Positions 16,761-26,515 of a stretch of 64,000 bases of DNA are shown one piece after another (positions within the stretch are counted from its first letter, which is position 1; each line of letters begins with the position of its first letter). Where the stretch lies: the NCBI RefSeq assembly GCF_010669145.1, contig NZ_CP048632.1:310001-374000 (forward strand), written 5' to 3'. The translations under genes and the position numbers were made by a program. This DNA is from Rhizobium oryzihabitans (GTDB lineage: Bacteria > Pseudomonadota > Alphaproteobacteria > Rhizobiales > Rhizobiaceae). Under the pieces are notes generated by a model, which saw nothing but the letters and a program-made list of their open reading frames with translations, did no database searches and was not told where the DNA came from.

Positions 16761-19712
16761 TCAGCGCCCCGGCCGGCCCGTCTTGCCCTTGGTGCGGCTT
16801 TTGCGCTTCTGTTCGCCGGGATCCTCATAGGAACCCGCGCCGATCTTGCCGCGCACGAGAGGGCGGGGATCATCGGTCGCACGTTCCGGCTGACCTTCCA
16901 TGAGCGGTGAGAAACGTTTGCCGGCCTCTGTCTCGGGCTTGCCGGGAACTTCGCCACGCACGGGTTTTTCGGTCCTGCCCACGGTCATCTCGTCCAGCGT
17001 GTTCTTGCGGAACAGGGGCTTGCCCGCGTCCGAACCGGGACCCATTTCGTCCAGTGCCGGTTTGGCGAAGAGGGATTTTTCACCTGTGGCGGTCTCTGTC
17101 CTGGCGGATGTCTCCCCCTCAGGGGAGATCGACAAGTGGCTGCGTCTGTTGTTTTTTCCGCCGCCTTCAACGGCGCGGGCCTCTTCCTTCGCCATCGGGT
17201 CATCCATTGTGGCGAGTTCGGCGGCCTTGAGGCGCTTGATTTCGTCGCGCAGGCGGGCGGCCTTTTCGAAGTCGAGATCGGCTGCGGCATCGCGCATGGA
17301 TTTTTCCAGCGCGTTGAGATGGGCCTGCAAATTGTTGCCGACCAGATGGCCGCCATCGGCGAAGCCCTTGCCGGAAGCACCTGATATATCGGCCCTTACG
17401 TGGTCCCGCTCATAAACTGAATCAAGAATATCAGAGATCTTTGCCTTGACCGATTCCGGCGTGATGCCGTGTTCGGCATTATAGGCCATCTGCTTTTCGC
17501 GGCGGCGGGAGGTTTCCTCCATCGCCCGCTTCATCGAGCCGGTAATGTTGTCGGCATAGAGGATGACCTTGCCGTCGACGTTACGGGCGGCGCGGCCGAT
17601 GGTCTGGATCAGCGAGGTTTCCGAGCGCAGGAAGCCTTCCTTGTCGGCATCGAGGATGGCGACGAAACCGCATTCGGGAATATCGAGGCCCTCGCGCAGA
17701 AGGTTGATGCCGACAAGCACGTCGAAAGCGCCGAGGCGCAGATCGCGGATGATCTCGATGCGCTCCAGCGTATCGATATCCGAGTGCATGTAACGCACGC
17801 GGACGCCCTGTTCATGCAGATATTCGGTCAGGTCCTCGGCCATGCGCTTGGTCAGCACGGTGCAGAGCGTGCGATAACCCTTGGCGGCGGTCTCGCGGAT
17901 TTCGCCGAGAACATCGTCCACCTGGCTGCGGGCGGAACGCACCTCCACCGGCGGATCGATAAGGCCGGTCGGGCGGATGACCTGTTCGGCAAAGACGCCG
18001 CCGGCCTGTTCCATCTCCCACGAGCCGGGAGTGGCCGAAACCGCGACCGTCAGCGGGCGCATCGCGTCCCATTCCTCGAAACGCAGCGGCCGGTTATCCA
18101 TGCAGGAAGGCAGGCGGAAGCCATATTCGGCCAGCGTCGCCTTGCGCCTGAAGTCGCCGCGATACATGCCGCCGATCTGGCTGACGGAGACGTGGCTTTC
18201 GTCGATGAACAGCAGGGCGTTGTCGGGGATATATTCGAACAAAGTCGGCGGCGGTTCGCCCGGGTTACGGCCGGTGAGATAACGCGAATAGTTTTCGATA
18301 CCGGCGCAGGAGCCGGTCGCCTCCAGCATCTCGATATCGTAGCGGGTGCGCTGTTCGAGTCGCTGAGCTTCCAGCAGGCGTCCTGCCTTTTCCAGTTCGG
18401 CGAGACGGACCTTCAGCTCTTCCTTGATCGACTTGATCGCGCCGTTCAGCGTCGGGCGCGGGGTGACATAGTGCGAATTGGCATAGATCTTGACGGATTG
18501 CAGGTCGCCGGTTTTTTGGCCGGTCAGCGGGTCGAATTCGGTGATGGAATCGATCTCGTCGCCGAACATCGAGATGCGCCAGGCGGCATCTTCAAGGTGG
18601 GCGGGGAAGATTTCGATGGTATCGCCGCGCACACGGAACGAACCGCGCTGGAAATCCATGTCGCGGCGCTTGTATTGCTGGGCCACGAGGTCGGCCAGAA
18701 GCTGGCGTTGGTCCAGCCGGTCGCCCACCTGCATCTGGAAGGTCATGGCGGTGTAGGTTTCCACCGAACCGATACCGTAGATGCACGACACCGAAGCGAC
18801 GATGATGCAGTCGTCGCGTTCCAGCAGCGAGCGGGTGGCGGAGTGGCGCATCCGGTCGATCTGCTCGTTGATCGAGGATTCCTTCTCGATGAAGGTGTCG
18901 GAGCGCGGCACATAGGCTTCCGGCTGGTAATAATCGTAATAGGAGACGAAATATTCCACCGCATTGTCGGGGAAGAAGTTCTTGAACTCCGAATAGAGCT
19001 GCGCGGCCAGCGTCTTGTTGGGGGCGAGGATGACGGCGGGGCGCTGCGTGGCTTCGATCACCTTGGCCATGGTGAAGGTCTTGCCGGAGCCGGTGACGCC
19101 GAGCAGCACCTGGCTGCGCTCGCCGGAATCGATGCCTTCCACCAGGTCGGCAATGGCAGTCGGCTGGTCGCCGGCGGGCTGGTAGTCGGAGGCCATGCGG
19201 ATAGCGACGCCGCCTTCCGATTTCGGCGGCCGGGCCGGGCGGTGCGGCGTCCAGAGCTTGCCGTCCTTGAACAGCGGATTGCCGCTCTCGATCAGCTTCG
19301 ACAGCGCATCCACCGTTGCGGTGACGGCGCCCGGCGCGAGATTGGCGGCCTCCTCCAGCGACACGTCCATGCCCGCGACCGGATTGAGACCGGCGGCGGC
19401 CCGGGTTTTCGGATCGCTCGACGCGCCGATGGAAACGCCACGGGAAGTCTTGGACGCGGTGGTGTTCTTCGCTGTCTTCGAGGCCGCCTTTTCCGCTTCC
19501 TTGCGGGCTTCGATCTCGATCTTCTTGCGGTGCTTACCCGCTTTCGAGGCGATTTCGCGCTGGGTTTCCACCGAGCCCGCCTCTGCCTCCGCCTCAAGCT
19601 GCTTCACCCAGTCGGCGACGCTGCCGCTGAGCGGCGCGCCTTCGAACGACGATTGCGGGGCTTCCTCGAAGCCGGAGTTCGAGGGCGAAGGTTTTTTCGG
19701 TGATCTGGCCAT
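16761..19712 (-). CDS. uvrB: UvrABC system protein B, long rhizobial form
   Basis: 983 residues. DNA damage-verification helicase of nucleotide excision repair, acting with UvrA and UvrC in the cytoplasm. Walker A GVTGSGKT lies at 205-212. The beta-hairpin region reads [20 protein letters not shown], the DExx-type box is [13 protein letters not shown], motif VI is QTIGRAARN, and the UVR motif that binds UvrC lies at about 800-838. Compared with the roughly 670-residue E. coli protein there is an extra charged N-terminus of about 170 residues and a C-terminal tail of about 145 residues, both low-complexity and basic. This is usual in Rhizobiaceae. Confidence 0.97.
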   Translation of the reverse strand: MARSPKKPSPSNSGFEEAPQSSFEGAPLSGSVADWVKQLEAEAEAGSVETQREIASKAGKHRKKIEIEARKEAEKAASKTAKNTTASKTSRGVSIGASSDPKTRAAAGLNPVAGMDVSLEEAANLAPGAVTATVDALSKLIESGNPLFKDGKLWTPHRPARPPKSEGGVAIRMASDYQPAGDQPTAIADLVEGIDSGERSQVLLGVTGSGKTFTMAKVIEATQRPAVILAPNKTLAAQLYSEFKNFFPDNAVEYFVSYYDYYQPEAYVPRSDTFIEKESSINEQIDRMRHSATRSLLERDDCIIVASVSCIYGIGSVETYTAMTFQMQVGDRLDQRQLLADLVAQQYKRRDMDFQRGSFRVRGDTIEIFPAHLEDAAWRISMFGDEIDSITEFDPLTGQKTGDLQSVKIYANSHYVTPRPTLNGAIKSIKEELKVRLAELEKAGRLLEAQRLEQRTRYDIEMLEATGSCAGIENYSRYLTGRNPGEPPPTLFEYIPDNALLFIDESHVSVSQIGGMYRGDFRRKATLAEYGFRLPSCMDNRPLRFEEWDAMRPLTVAVSATPGSWEMEQAGGVFAEQVIRPTGLIDPPVEVRSARSQVDDVLGEIRETAAKGYRTLCTVLTKRMAEDLTEYLHEQGVRVRYMHSDIDTLERIEIIRDLRLGAFDVLVGINLLREGLDIPECGFVAILDADKEGFLRSETSLIQTIGRAARNVDGKVILYADNITGSMKRAMEETSRRREKQMAYNAEHGITPESVKAKISDILDSVYERDHVRADISGASGKGFADGGHLVGNNLQAHLNALEKSMRDAAADLDFEKAARLRDEIKRLKAAELATMDDPMAKEEARAVEGGGKNNRRSHLSISPEGETSARTETATGEKSLFAKPALDEMGPGSDAGKPLFRKNTLDEMTVGRTEKPVRGEVPGKPETEAGKRFSPLMEGQPERATDDPRPLVRGKIGAGSYEDPGEQKRKSRTKGKTGRPGR

Positions 19713-19851
19713 GCGCGAAATATGGAGGGAGTCACGCGCAAAGGGAAGGGGAGGCCGCGAAAAAATGAGTACAAAAAGGAAACAGGCATGCGGAACAAAA
19801 TTAAGGCGGATGCGTTGCGTAGCGGCTGAATGCAGCTTTACCGAAACCTGT

Positions 19852-19873
19852 CGAAAATCGATTCCGGTTTTCG
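19852..19873. repeat. Intergenic palindromic element (rhizobial repeat type)
   Basis: CGAAAATCG ATTC CGGTTTTCG forms a 9-bp stem with one G-T pair. It is followed by CGCCGATGCGCTAGAGC, a combination I recall from interspersed palindromic repeats in rhizobial genomes. It lies between uvrB and the DUF486 gene with no other gene nearby. Membership of a named repeat family is not proven here. Confidence 0.5.
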
Positions 19874-19970
19874 CGCCGATGCGCTAGAGCAAATCCATGC
19901 GGGCGGAATGATGGTTGCGTTTTCAAACTGCCTTTTATGATATCCCTTCCTTCATATCCCAGGACCCATC

Positions 19971-20324
19971 ATGCCGTTTTCGATCAGCCCTGCCCACATC
20001 TGGCCTGTCCTGATGCTCGTCGCCTCCAATGTTTTCATGACTTTCGCCTGGTACGGGCATCTCAAGCACAAGGGCAGTGCGCTCTTCCTTGCGATCATCG
20101 CAAGCTGGGGCATTGCCTTCTTCGAATATATGCTCGCCGTGCCCGCGAACCGCATCGGCTCGGAAGTCTATTCCACCGCGCAGCTCAAGACCATTCAGGA
20201 GGTCATCACGCTTGCGGTCTTCGCGCTGTTTTCGATCTTCTGGCTGAAGGAGAGCATCACGATCAACCATGTGATCGGTTTTGCGCTGATCGCTTTCGGC
20301 GCGTCCTTCATTTTCCGGTCCTGA
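19971..20324 (+). CDS. DUF486 family DMT-superfamily membrane protein
   Basis: 117 residues with four predicted membrane segments (about 8-29, 37-58, 72-92 and 96-115). WYGHLKHKG, SWGIAFFEYMLAVPANRIGS and FWLKESI match DUF486, small proteins of the drug/metabolite transporter superfamily, acting in the inner membrane. The substrate is unknown. CCAGGA precedes the start. Confidence 0.85.
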   Translation: MPFSISPAHIWPVLMLVASNVFMTFAWYGHLKHKGSALFLAIIASWGIAFFEYMLAVPANRIGSEVYSTAQLKTIQEVITLAVFALFSIFWLKESITINHVIGFALIAFGASFIFRS

Positions 20325-20370
20325 AACGGCAACCGCCAAGACCAGGCACAACAGAGAAGGTGATCCATCG

Positions 20371-20832
20371 ATGAAAATACGCCATGCAAGCGTTGATGAT
20401 GCTGCCGGAATGGCGGCGGTTCAGAACGAGATATTCGCGGCCGGCCTTCGAAAAGCGCCGACAGACGTTGCGACCGTGCTGGAGAATTACATCGAACACG
20501 CGGACCGTATCGAATGCGTGGTTGCCGAGGATGAGGACGGGCGCATTCTGGGGTTTCAGTCGCTGCGTTACGCATGGGCTGACAATCCCTACGGCGTGGC
20601 GGAAGGCTGGGGCATTATCGGTACTCATGTGAGCCCGCAGGCGGCCCGAAGAGGCGTGGGATCCGCCCTCTTTGCCGCCACGCGCAAGGCGGCGGAAGAT
20701 CGCGGCCTGAAAAACATCGACGCCAGCATCGGCGCCGACAACCCGCTCGGGCAGGGCTATTATGAAGCGATGGGCTTCACCACCTATCGCCAGCCGGAAG
20801 GGCTGGTCTGCAAGGTCTATCGGCTGGGCTAG
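20371..20832 (+). CDS. GNAT family N-acetyltransferase
   Basis: 153 residues with the GNAT layout: an N-terminal RHASVDDAAGMAAVQN, a central WGIIGTHVSPQAARRGVGSA containing the acetyl-CoA pyrophosphate-binding Q/R-x-x-G-x-G/A pattern, and a C-terminal YYEAMGFTTYR. It probably acetylates a small amine or an antibiotic-like compound. The substrate is not deducible. It starts 46 bp after the DUF486 gene and may be cotranscribed with it. Confidence 0.85.
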   Translation: MKIRHASVDDAAGMAAVQNEIFAAGLRKAPTDVATVLENYIEHADRIECVVAEDEDGRILGFQSLRYAWADNPYGVAEGWGIIGTHVSPQAARRGVGSALFAATRKAAEDRGLKNIDASIGADNPLGQGYYEAMGFTTYRQPEGLVCKVYRLG

Positions 20833-20869
20833 TCATCGTCTGCGAGCCGACGTCCTGCCAGCCGGCAGC

Positions 20870-21253
20870 TCAGCTGCGATTGTCGTTTTCGGAATATTGC
20901 TGACGCGCCCTGCAGATGCGGACGTGGTTTTCATCGGCCCATTGCACCAGCAACTGCATCGGCACCAGGAATGAACGGCCGAGATTGGTGAGTTCATATT
21001 CCACCCGCGGCGGCACTTCGGCATAAAGCGTGCGGCGGATGAAGCCGTCTTCTTCCAGCCGCTTCAGGGTGCGCGACAACATCTGCTTGGAAATATCGTC
21101 GATCCTGCGGTTCAGCTCGTTGAAGCGCAGCACGCCACCCTGCAGGGCTTCCAGAACCAAAAGGCTCCATTGATCGCCGATCCGGTCCAGCACGTCGCGG
21201 ATGGGGCAGGGCTGATCGAAGGCAAAAACTTCTTTCGTCTGCGTATCCGCCAT
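20870..21253 (-). CDS. HxlR family transcriptional regulator
   Basis: 127 residues from the ATG with GGGGTAAGG upstream. Contains the conserved CPIRDVLDRIGDQWSLLVLE, FNELNRRIDDISKQMLSRTL and PPRVEYELTNLGRS segments of the HxlR winged helix. The Cys in DQPCPIRD is the residue that senses oxidants or electrophiles in several relatives. It is divergent from the reductase gene, the usual arrangement for an HxlR regulator and its target, so it probably controls 21407-22507. Confidence 0.9.
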   Translation of the reverse strand: MADTQTKEVFAFDQPCPIRDVLDRIGDQWSLLVLEALQGGVLRFNELNRRIDDISKQMLSRTLKRLEEDGFIRRTLYAEVPPRVEYELTNLGRSFLVPMQLLVQWADENHVRICRARQQYSENDNRS

Positions 21254-21406
21254 GTCCTTACCCCTTGCCCTTTTACCCTTGCAGGTCATCGCCATGTGAC
21301 CAGATCAGCCGCCGCTGACTTCTTGCGGCTACGGTTGCGATACCATAGCTCTTGTTCGCGGTCTATAATCTAGACCGGTAACGATAGTGACAAGAGGAAA
21401 GAAGCC

Positions 21407-22018
21407 ATGGCTAAAATCGCGCTCATCGGTGCTTCCGGCAATGCCGGGTCCCGCATTCTGAAGGAACTTTCCGACCGTGGACATCAGGTGACGGCGATTG
21501 CCCGTAGTCCCGAAAAGATCGCCAGCCTGCCGAATGTGGTAGCAAAGAAGGGTGATGTCTTCGATCAGGCGGGGCTTTCGGAGCTGCTGAAGGGTCACGA
21601 TGCCGTGATCAGCTCGGTGCACTTCACCGCCAGCGATCCGGCGACGTTGATCGAGGCCGTGCGCGCATCCGGCGTTCAGCGTTATCTCGTGGTCGGCGGG
21701 GCTGGCAGTCTCGAAATCGCACCGGGTCAGCGCGTGGTCGACCTGCCGGATTTCCCGGCCGCCTACAAGGCCGAGGCCACCAAGGGCGCGGAGTTTCTGG
21801 ATATTCTGAAGCAGGAAAAGCAGCTCGACTGGACCTTCCTGTCGCCGTCAGCCGAATTCGTCCCGGGTGAGAGAACCGGCAAATTCCGTCTCGGCAAGGA
21901 TAGCCTCCTCAGCAATGACGAAGGCAGCCGTATTTCCTTCGAAGACTATGCCATCGCGCTCGTCGATGAAATCGAGAAGCCGCAGCATTCCCGCCAGCGT
22001 TTCACCGTCGGTTATTGA
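21407..22018 (+). CDS. NAD(P)-binding oxidoreductase (NmrA/SDR-like)
   Basis: 203 residues. The N-terminal Rossmann glycine motif GASGNAG lies at residues 8-14, with later RYLVVGGAGSLE and DWTFLSPSAEF segments, typical of atypical SDR NAD(P)H-binding proteins. No Tyr-x3-Lys catalytic pair is visible, so the role may be quinone or aldehyde reduction or purely redox sensing. It is the first gene of a unit with the SnoaL-like gene 12 bp downstream and is divergent from hxlR. Confidence 0.85.
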   Translation: MAKIALIGASGNAGSRILKELSDRGHQVTAIARSPEKIASLPNVVAKKGDVFDQAGLSELLKGHDAVISSVHFTASDPATLIEAVRASGVQRYLVVGGAGSLEIAPGQRVVDLPDFPAAYKAEATKGAEFLDILKQEKQLDWTFLSPSAEFVPGERTGKFRLGKDSLLSNDEGSRISFEDYAIALVDEIEKPQHSRQRFTVGY

Positions 22019-22030
22019 GAGGTATCGCCC

Positions 22031-22507
22031 ATGAATTTCGTAACACGCCGTCTTGCCATCGCCGCTTTCGCCCTCGTGCCCGCCTTGATGGCCGCGCCCG
22101 TTCTGGCGCAAACCGCAACGCGGGATTTCGCGCAGGAAGAAGCCAATCGCAAACTGGTAGTCGAGTTTTACGACACGGTCTTCAACAAGCATGAGGTGGA
22201 CAAGGGCGCCGCGGTCCTCGTCGACAGCTACAAGCAGCACAACCCCATGGTACCGGACGGCAAGGCGCCGTTCGTCAACTACTTTACCGGCTTCTTCAAG
22301 GAGAATCCGCAGTCGAAAGCGCGGATCGTTCGCAGCGCCACGGATGGCGATCTGGTCTATCTGCATATCCATTCGACGGAAAATGAAAGTGATCGCGGCA
22401 GGGCCATCGTTGATATTTTCCGCGTGACCGACGGCAAGATCACCGAGCACTGGGACGTGATCCAGGAGGTTCCGGAAAAGGCGGCGAACAACAATACGAT
22501 GTTCTGA
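22031..22507 (+). CDS. Secreted SnoaL/NTF2-like protein
   Basis: 158 residues with a signal peptide (about 1-26, ending LAQ). The mature part has FYDTVFNKHEVDKG, YKQHNPMVPDG and a C-terminal DGKITEHWDVIQEVP, the pattern of SnoaL-like polyketide cyclase/NTF2 folds, with the His and Asp that line the cavity. It is the second gene of the HxlR-controlled unit and ends in a strong terminator. The substrate is unknown. Confidence 0.8.
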   Translation: MNFVTRRLAIAAFALVPALMAAPVLAQTATRDFAQEEANRKLVVEFYDTVFNKHEVDKGAAVLVDSYKQHNPMVPDGKAPFVNYFTGFFKENPQSKARIVRSATDGDLVYLHIHSTENESDRGRAIVDIFRVTDGKITEHWDVIQEVPEKAANNNTMF

Positions 22508-22537
22508 GGCGGCTTACGCCCTCTGGCCAAAAGCATG

Positions 22538-22574
22538 AAACCGGCCGGGATTGCTCCCGGCCGGTTTGTCTTTT
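22538..22574 (+). terminator. Strong bidirectional-type terminator
   Basis: Perfect 13-bp stem (22538-22550 with 22555-22567, loop TTGC) followed by GTCTTTT. It separates the rightward SnoaL-like gene from the leftward PepSY gene that ends at 22574. The stem opens with AAA, so weaker termination in the other direction is possible. Confidence 0.9.
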
Positions 22575-23938
22575 CAGAGCGCGCGTCGCCTCTGGCGTGC
22601 CTGAACGGCCATATCCAGCGCCAGCATTGCCAGCAGGCTCGCGCCCACCAGCGGAAACAGGATGCCGCCGATGGCGAGTAGAGCGATCAGGCCACGCAGG
22701 ACGCGTTTTTCCTGCGGCAAAGGCGGCACGCCGAGTGAACCTTTCGGACGGCGCTTCCACCACATGATGCCGGCGGATACGGCAAGCAGGACGATGCCGA
22801 TACAGGCCATCACGAGTACGATCTGATTGGCGAGGCCATATTGCTGGCCCAGATGCACGTTGATGCCCCATTCCAGCGCCTTGCCGAGCGGGCCGTAATC
22901 GGCATAGCTCATGTCGATCAGCGGTTCGCCGCTATATTGATCGAGATGGACGACGCGCTGTTGCGCCAGATCGTCCGGATAAATCGAGCCGCTATAGACC
23001 CCTGTCGGTTTTCCCGGAAGCGCCACCGCATAACCGGGGGCAAGGCCAAGTCCGTCGAAACGGGCGATTGCCTCATCTATTCCGATCGGTCGGCTTTCGG
23101 CAGCGGCCGTCGATTCCGGAATTTTTGCCTGTTCCAGCGACCAGCTCGTTTTTGCCACGTGATCGAGATGGTCGCCCGACATGGGAACATCGGTGCGCAC
23201 CCCCGCCGGATATCCGAAATTGCTGCCATTTGCCCATTCATTCACCTTCGCACCCCAGACGCCCGACCAGGGCATGCCGGTAACGGCGAGGAAGACGATG
23301 AAAAAGCCGACAAAAATGCCGGTGACGGCATGGATATCGCGCCAGAACACCCGTTTTCTGGGCGTGCCGCGCACTGTGACGACGCCACCCGTCTGCTTGC
23401 GTGGCCACCAGAGATAGATGCCGGTGGCGACAAGGAGGATGGACCAGCCGGCGGCGATCTCGATGAGATAACGGGTGTAGGTGCCGAAATATTTCAGGCT
23501 GTGCAGGTAACGGATCGTCCACATGACGGTGCCGCGATCCGGCAGGGAGCCGGTTACCTGCGCCGTATAGGGGTTGACGTAGACGGCGCGTTTCCCATCT
23601 GCCGTATTGACGGTGATTTCCGTTGAAGCGCCCGGATCGGCAGGTGTCGTATATTTGACTGCCGTGCCTGGAACGGCTGCGAGGGCTGCCGCCACGATCT
23701 CAGAAGGCAATGCTTTGGGGGCGTCCTGCACCACCTCTGTGCGCTTCAGATCCGAATGAATGAGATTGTCGATTTCGTCGCGAAACAGATAGAGCGCGCC
23801 GGTGACGGCGAGCGATATCATGAAAGGCAGGACGAAGAGGCCGGCATAGAAGTGCCAGCGCCATACGGCGCGGTAAAGATTGACAGACGAGGAATGCGCA
23901 GGTGCGCGCTCGCCCTCGAAAGAGGTCGTAACGGACAT
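22574..23938 (-). CDS. PepSY-associated TM-helix membrane protein
   Basis: 454 residues with about four membrane segments: an N-terminal one (WRWHFYAGLFVLPFMISLAV), pairs near residues 150-172 and 195-220, and the C-terminal group. The long periplasmic stretches carry PepSY-like beta-alpha units. The family is often linked to siderophore/heme uptake or ferric reductase functions in Rhizobiaceae. The upstream small gene (23985-24386), 46 bp away, probably belongs to the same unit. Confidence 0.85.
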   Translation of the reverse strand: MSVTTSFEGERAPAHSSSVNLYRAVWRWHFYAGLFVLPFMISLAVTGALYLFRDEIDNLIHSDLKRTEVVQDAPKALPSEIVAAALAAVPGTAVKYTTPADPGASTEITVNTADGKRAVYVNPYTAQVTGSLPDRGTVMWTIRYLHSLKYFGTYTRYLIEIAAGWSILLVATGIYLWWPRKQTGGVVTVRGTPRKRVFWRDIHAVTGIFVGFFIVFLAVTGMPWSGVWGAKVNEWANGSNFGYPAGVRTDVPMSGDHLDHVAKTSWSLEQAKIPESTAAAESRPIGIDEAIARFDGLGLAPGYAVALPGKPTGVYSGSIYPDDLAQQRVVHLDQYSGEPLIDMSYADYGPLGKALEWGINVHLGQQYGLANQIVLVMACIGIVLLAVSAGIMWWKRRPKGSLGVPPLPQEKRVLRGLIALLAIGGILFPLVGASLLAMLALDMAVQARQRRRAL

Positions 23939-23984
23939 GAATGTCTCCGCAAGAAGATTGATTTTCCGGCGAGCCGGGAAGGTC

Positions 23985-24386
23985 TCAGTTTTGCGGAGCG
24001 GAAGGCGGCGCGCGCGGGCGCGATTCCCGATTGGGTGGTGATGGCGGCAAAGCCGCGTCGAAGTTCACAAAAGCGACTTCGTCCGTCGGCGTGATCTTGT
24101 CCGCCCGTTCGACGGGCGTGACTGGAAGAGTGGCGATCGTGGCCGAGGCGAGACGGCAGAGCGTGCCGCAGCAGTCCGCGGCAATCTTGCTGGCGGGGTC
24201 CTGCTTGCCGCCGCCTTCAGGCATATGGCTGGAACAGATGATCTCATCCGCGGCAAGCGCGGCCATCGCCATATTGCCGCTGGTCAGGCCATTGGCGAGA
24301 CCCTGCAAAAGGAAAAGCAAAACCGCCAGCGTGGCGATGGCGCCAGCCGAACTCCTGTCCTGCATGATCCTGCGAATAAACCCCAT
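23985..24386 (-). CDS. Small exported/membrane protein with Cys cluster (DUF2946-like)
   Basis: 133 residues. One N-terminal hydrophobic segment (about 13-34) is followed by Cys residues in ICSSHMPEGG and ADCCGTLCRLAS, then a proline-rich C-terminus. DUF2946-type metal-related small proteins often precede PepSY genes, and the Cys/His content would suit copper or iron binding. The family assignment is tentative. It is upstream of, and probably cotranscribed with, the PepSY gene. Confidence 0.5.
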   Translation of the reverse strand: MGFIRRIMQDRSSAGAIATLAVLLFLLQGLANGLTSGNMAMAALAADEIICSSHMPEGGGKQDPASKIAADCCGTLCRLASATIATLPVTPVERADKITPTDEVAFVNFDAALPPSPPNRESRPRAPPSAPQN

Positions 24387-24455
24387 GGAATCGAAATGTC
24401 ATATTTGCGGCGAATTGTCACCGCGACACAATGACGAGAGTGGCGAAGTCTTTCT

Positions 24456-25049
24456 TCAGGCCAGCAGGTCGTAGGTGCGGAAAATCCAGGCGATCTGGTA
24501 GATCAGCGCGAAAACCACAAGAAACCTGTGAAAGCGGCGATTGTCGATGAAAACCGCCAGCGTGAACAGAATGACGTAAATGGCTGTACGGATGAGATAT
24601 TCGGCACCGAGGGAGGAGAGATAGTCCTGTCCCTTCAGCAGCGTGTCGCCGACATCCGTAATAAAAAGTGCTGCCAGAAAGGCGAAGAACCAGCTTTTCC
24701 GCGAAAAGAAATAATCCTCATATCCCTTATATTCCTTCATCTCCGTCGGAAACAGCAGCACGCAGAGGAAATAGAACAGCGAGCAAAACAGGATGAGGAA
24801 GAGGAAAGCGCCGAAGCCGAGAACGTGGCCGGTGGCGGAAAGCCGGTGTTCCCACCACCAGAAATGCACCAGCATCAGAAAGAGGAATGCTACCCAGCCG
24901 ATATGCAGGGGATAGATGCGCTCCTTCTTGGGATGCTGGACGAAACCGGCAAGGCCGGTCAAAAGGCGGGCGAGGCTGAGGCCGACCACCATGCCCATGA
25001 CGGCACGGATGTGCGAATAGGCTTCCGCAGCGTTGACGGCGGCCTCCAT
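24456..25049 (-). CDS. Multi-spanning membrane protein of unknown function
   Basis: 197 residues with about six predicted membrane segments, Phe/Leu/Trp-rich, including LHIGWVAFLFLMLVHFWWWE. The last helices contain FIDNRRFHRFLVVFALIYQI. No family recognised. It lies 6 bp downstream of the thioesterase gene on the same strand, so the two are probably cotranscribed. Confidence 0.7.
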   Translation of the reverse strand: MEAAVNAAEAYSHIRAVMGMVVGLSLARLLTGLAGFVQHPKKERIYPLHIGWVAFLFLMLVHFWWWEHRLSATGHVLGFGAFLFLILFCSLFYFLCVLLFPTEMKEYKGYEDYFFSRKSWFFAFLAALFITDVGDTLLKGQDYLSSLGAEYLIRTAIYVILFTLAVFIDNRRFHRFLVVFALIYQIAWIFRTYDLLA

Positions 25050-25055
25050 GGCGCC

Positions 25056-25448
25056 TTACTCCGCCGAAGGAATGGGCGTCGGCTGCCCATTTTCGTCCAT
25101 CGCCACCATGATGAAGGTGCCGGCAGTGACCTTTTCCAGCTTGTCGTAACGTGACCGCTGCGCCCAAGCCTCGACCGTCAATGTAATCGAGGTGCGGCCG
25201 ACACGGGCGATATCGGTATAGATCGACAGCGTGTCGCCAATCTTCACCGGTAGTTCGAAGGCCATTTCCTTGACCGCGGCCGTGACGACGCGACAGCGGG
25301 AGCGTTCCGCCGCACGGATGCCGCTCGCCAAGTCCATCTGGGACATGACCCAGCCACCGAAAATATCACCGGCCGGATTGGCGTCTGCCGGCATGGCGAG
25401 CGTTCGCAGCGTCAGCTCGCCGGTCGGTTTGATGGGCAGGTCGGTCAT
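25056..25448 (-). CDS. Acyl-CoA thioesterase (hotdog fold, YciA-like)
   Basis: 130 residues. PADANPAGDIFGGWVMSQMD contains the catalytic Asn/Asp region of YciA-type hotdog thioesterases, and ERSRCRVVTAAVKEMAFELP and GDTLSIYTDIARVGRTSITL complete the fold. It should hydrolyse acyl-CoA to free acid in the cytoplasm. Chain-length preference cannot be read. Confidence 0.9.
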   Translation of the reverse strand: MTDLPIKPTGELTLRTLAMPADANPAGDIFGGWVMSQMDLASGIRAAERSRCRVVTAAVKEMAFELPVKIGDTLSIYTDIARVGRTSITLTVEAWAQRSRYDKLEKVTAGTFIMVAMDENGQPTPIPSAE

Positions 25449-25524
25449 GTCGGGATTTGCTCCTTGCGAATGTCAAAGGCGCAGCATGCGTTGCGCTTTG
25501 TGATTTCGCAAGGAAGGGAAAGCC

Positions 25525-26412
25525 TCAGGACGAGGCTTTGCCCAGAAATTGCTGCGTTGCGTAAAGGGCGATGGCCGCCGCATTCGACACGTTGAGCGAT
25601 TTGATCTCGCCCGGCATATCGAGACGCGCGAGCGCGGAGACGGTTTCGCGGGTCTTCTGGCGCAGTCCCTTGCCTTCGGCTCCCAGTATCAGCGCGATCT
25701 TTTCGCCGCTGAAAGTCTGCTCGATGGGGGCGGGGCCTTCCGAATCCAGGCCGACGGAAAAGAAGCCGAGCTTGTGCAGCTCACCCAGCGCATCGGCCAG
25801 ATTGGTGACCTGGATATAGGGGATGAGTTCCAGCGCGCCGGAGGCGGATTTCGCCAGGACGCCTGACTCGGTCGGGCTGTGGCGCATGGTGGTGATGACG
25901 GCGCCGGCATTGAAGGCGACTGCCGAGCGCATGATGGCGCCGACATTGTGCGGATCGGTCACCTGATCGAGCACGAGGATGAGCGGGCTGTCCTTCAAGG
26001 CGTTGAGCTTTTTGACCGGCAGCGGCTTCGTTTCCAGCATCACGCCCTGATGGATCGCCTCGGGGCCGAGGACCTTGTCGATATCCTGCGGTGAAACCAT
26101 CTCGACCGGGAAGGGCTGGGCATCCGCCTCGCCGATATCCAGACGCGCAAGGGCGTTCTGGGTCACGGACAGCTTGATGAGTTGCCGCTCGGGATTGGCA
26201 AGCGCCGCGCGCACGGTATGAAGACCGTAAAGATGGACCTGATCGGGTGCCAGCTGCGGCGGCTTCCAGTCATCCGCACCGCGGTTCCTGCGCTTCGGCT
26301 GCTGCGGGGTTGGAATTTCGCCCCGCTCGCGTTTGGCATCGCGCACGGCACGGCGCAAGGTGGCGTAATGCGTGTCGCGGGTGGATTTGTTGTTGGGATC
26401 GTCTTTGCTCAT
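25525..26412 (-). CDS. rlmB: 23S rRNA (guanosine-2'-O-)-methyltransferase RlmB
   Basis: 295 residues, SpoU/TrmH-type knotted methyltransferase using S-adenosylmethionine. An N-terminal basic tail of about 50 residues is followed by a substrate-binding region (HLYGLHTVRAALANPERQL). The catalytic domain has LVLDQVTDPHNVGAIMRSA (motif 1), LILGAEGKGLR (motif 2) and SLNVSNAAAIALYATQQF (motif 3). RlmB modifies G2251 of 23S rRNA. Its place beside the tRNA-Tyr/tRNA-Gly pair is common in alphaproteobacteria. Confidence 0.92.
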   Translation of the reverse strand: MSKDDPNNKSTRDTHYATLRRAVRDAKRERGEIPTPQQPKRRNRGADDWKPPQLAPDQVHLYGLHTVRAALANPERQLIKLSVTQNALARLDIGEADAQPFPVEMVSPQDIDKVLGPEAIHQGVMLETKPLPVKKLNALKDSPLILVLDQVTDPHNVGAIMRSAVAFNAGAVITTMRHSPTESGVLAKSASGALELIPYIQVTNLADALGELHKLGFFSVGLDSEGPAPIEQTFSGEKIALILGAEGKGLRQKTRETVSALARLDMPGEIKSLNVSNAAAIALYATQQFLGKASS

Positions 26413-26515
26413 GGCGCCTTATATCTCCGCAAAGAGGCGCGCACCAGCCCCCGCGATAATCCACAGGGCGGTAAAGATGTTTGAATTTTTTCCCGAAAAT
26501 TCGTGAAAGGGCGTG

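Noticed and set aside
17469-19703. 744-residue open frame opposite uvrB
   Set aside because: Antisense to a strongly conserved gene. High-GC codon use commonly leaves long open frames on the other strand. It contains no domain.
19769-19783. GTTT-N7-GTAC on the minus strand upstream of uvrB as a LexA site
   Set aside because: It departs from the alphaproteobacterial consensus GTTC-N7-GTTC at two of eight positions. Not enough to support an SOS box.
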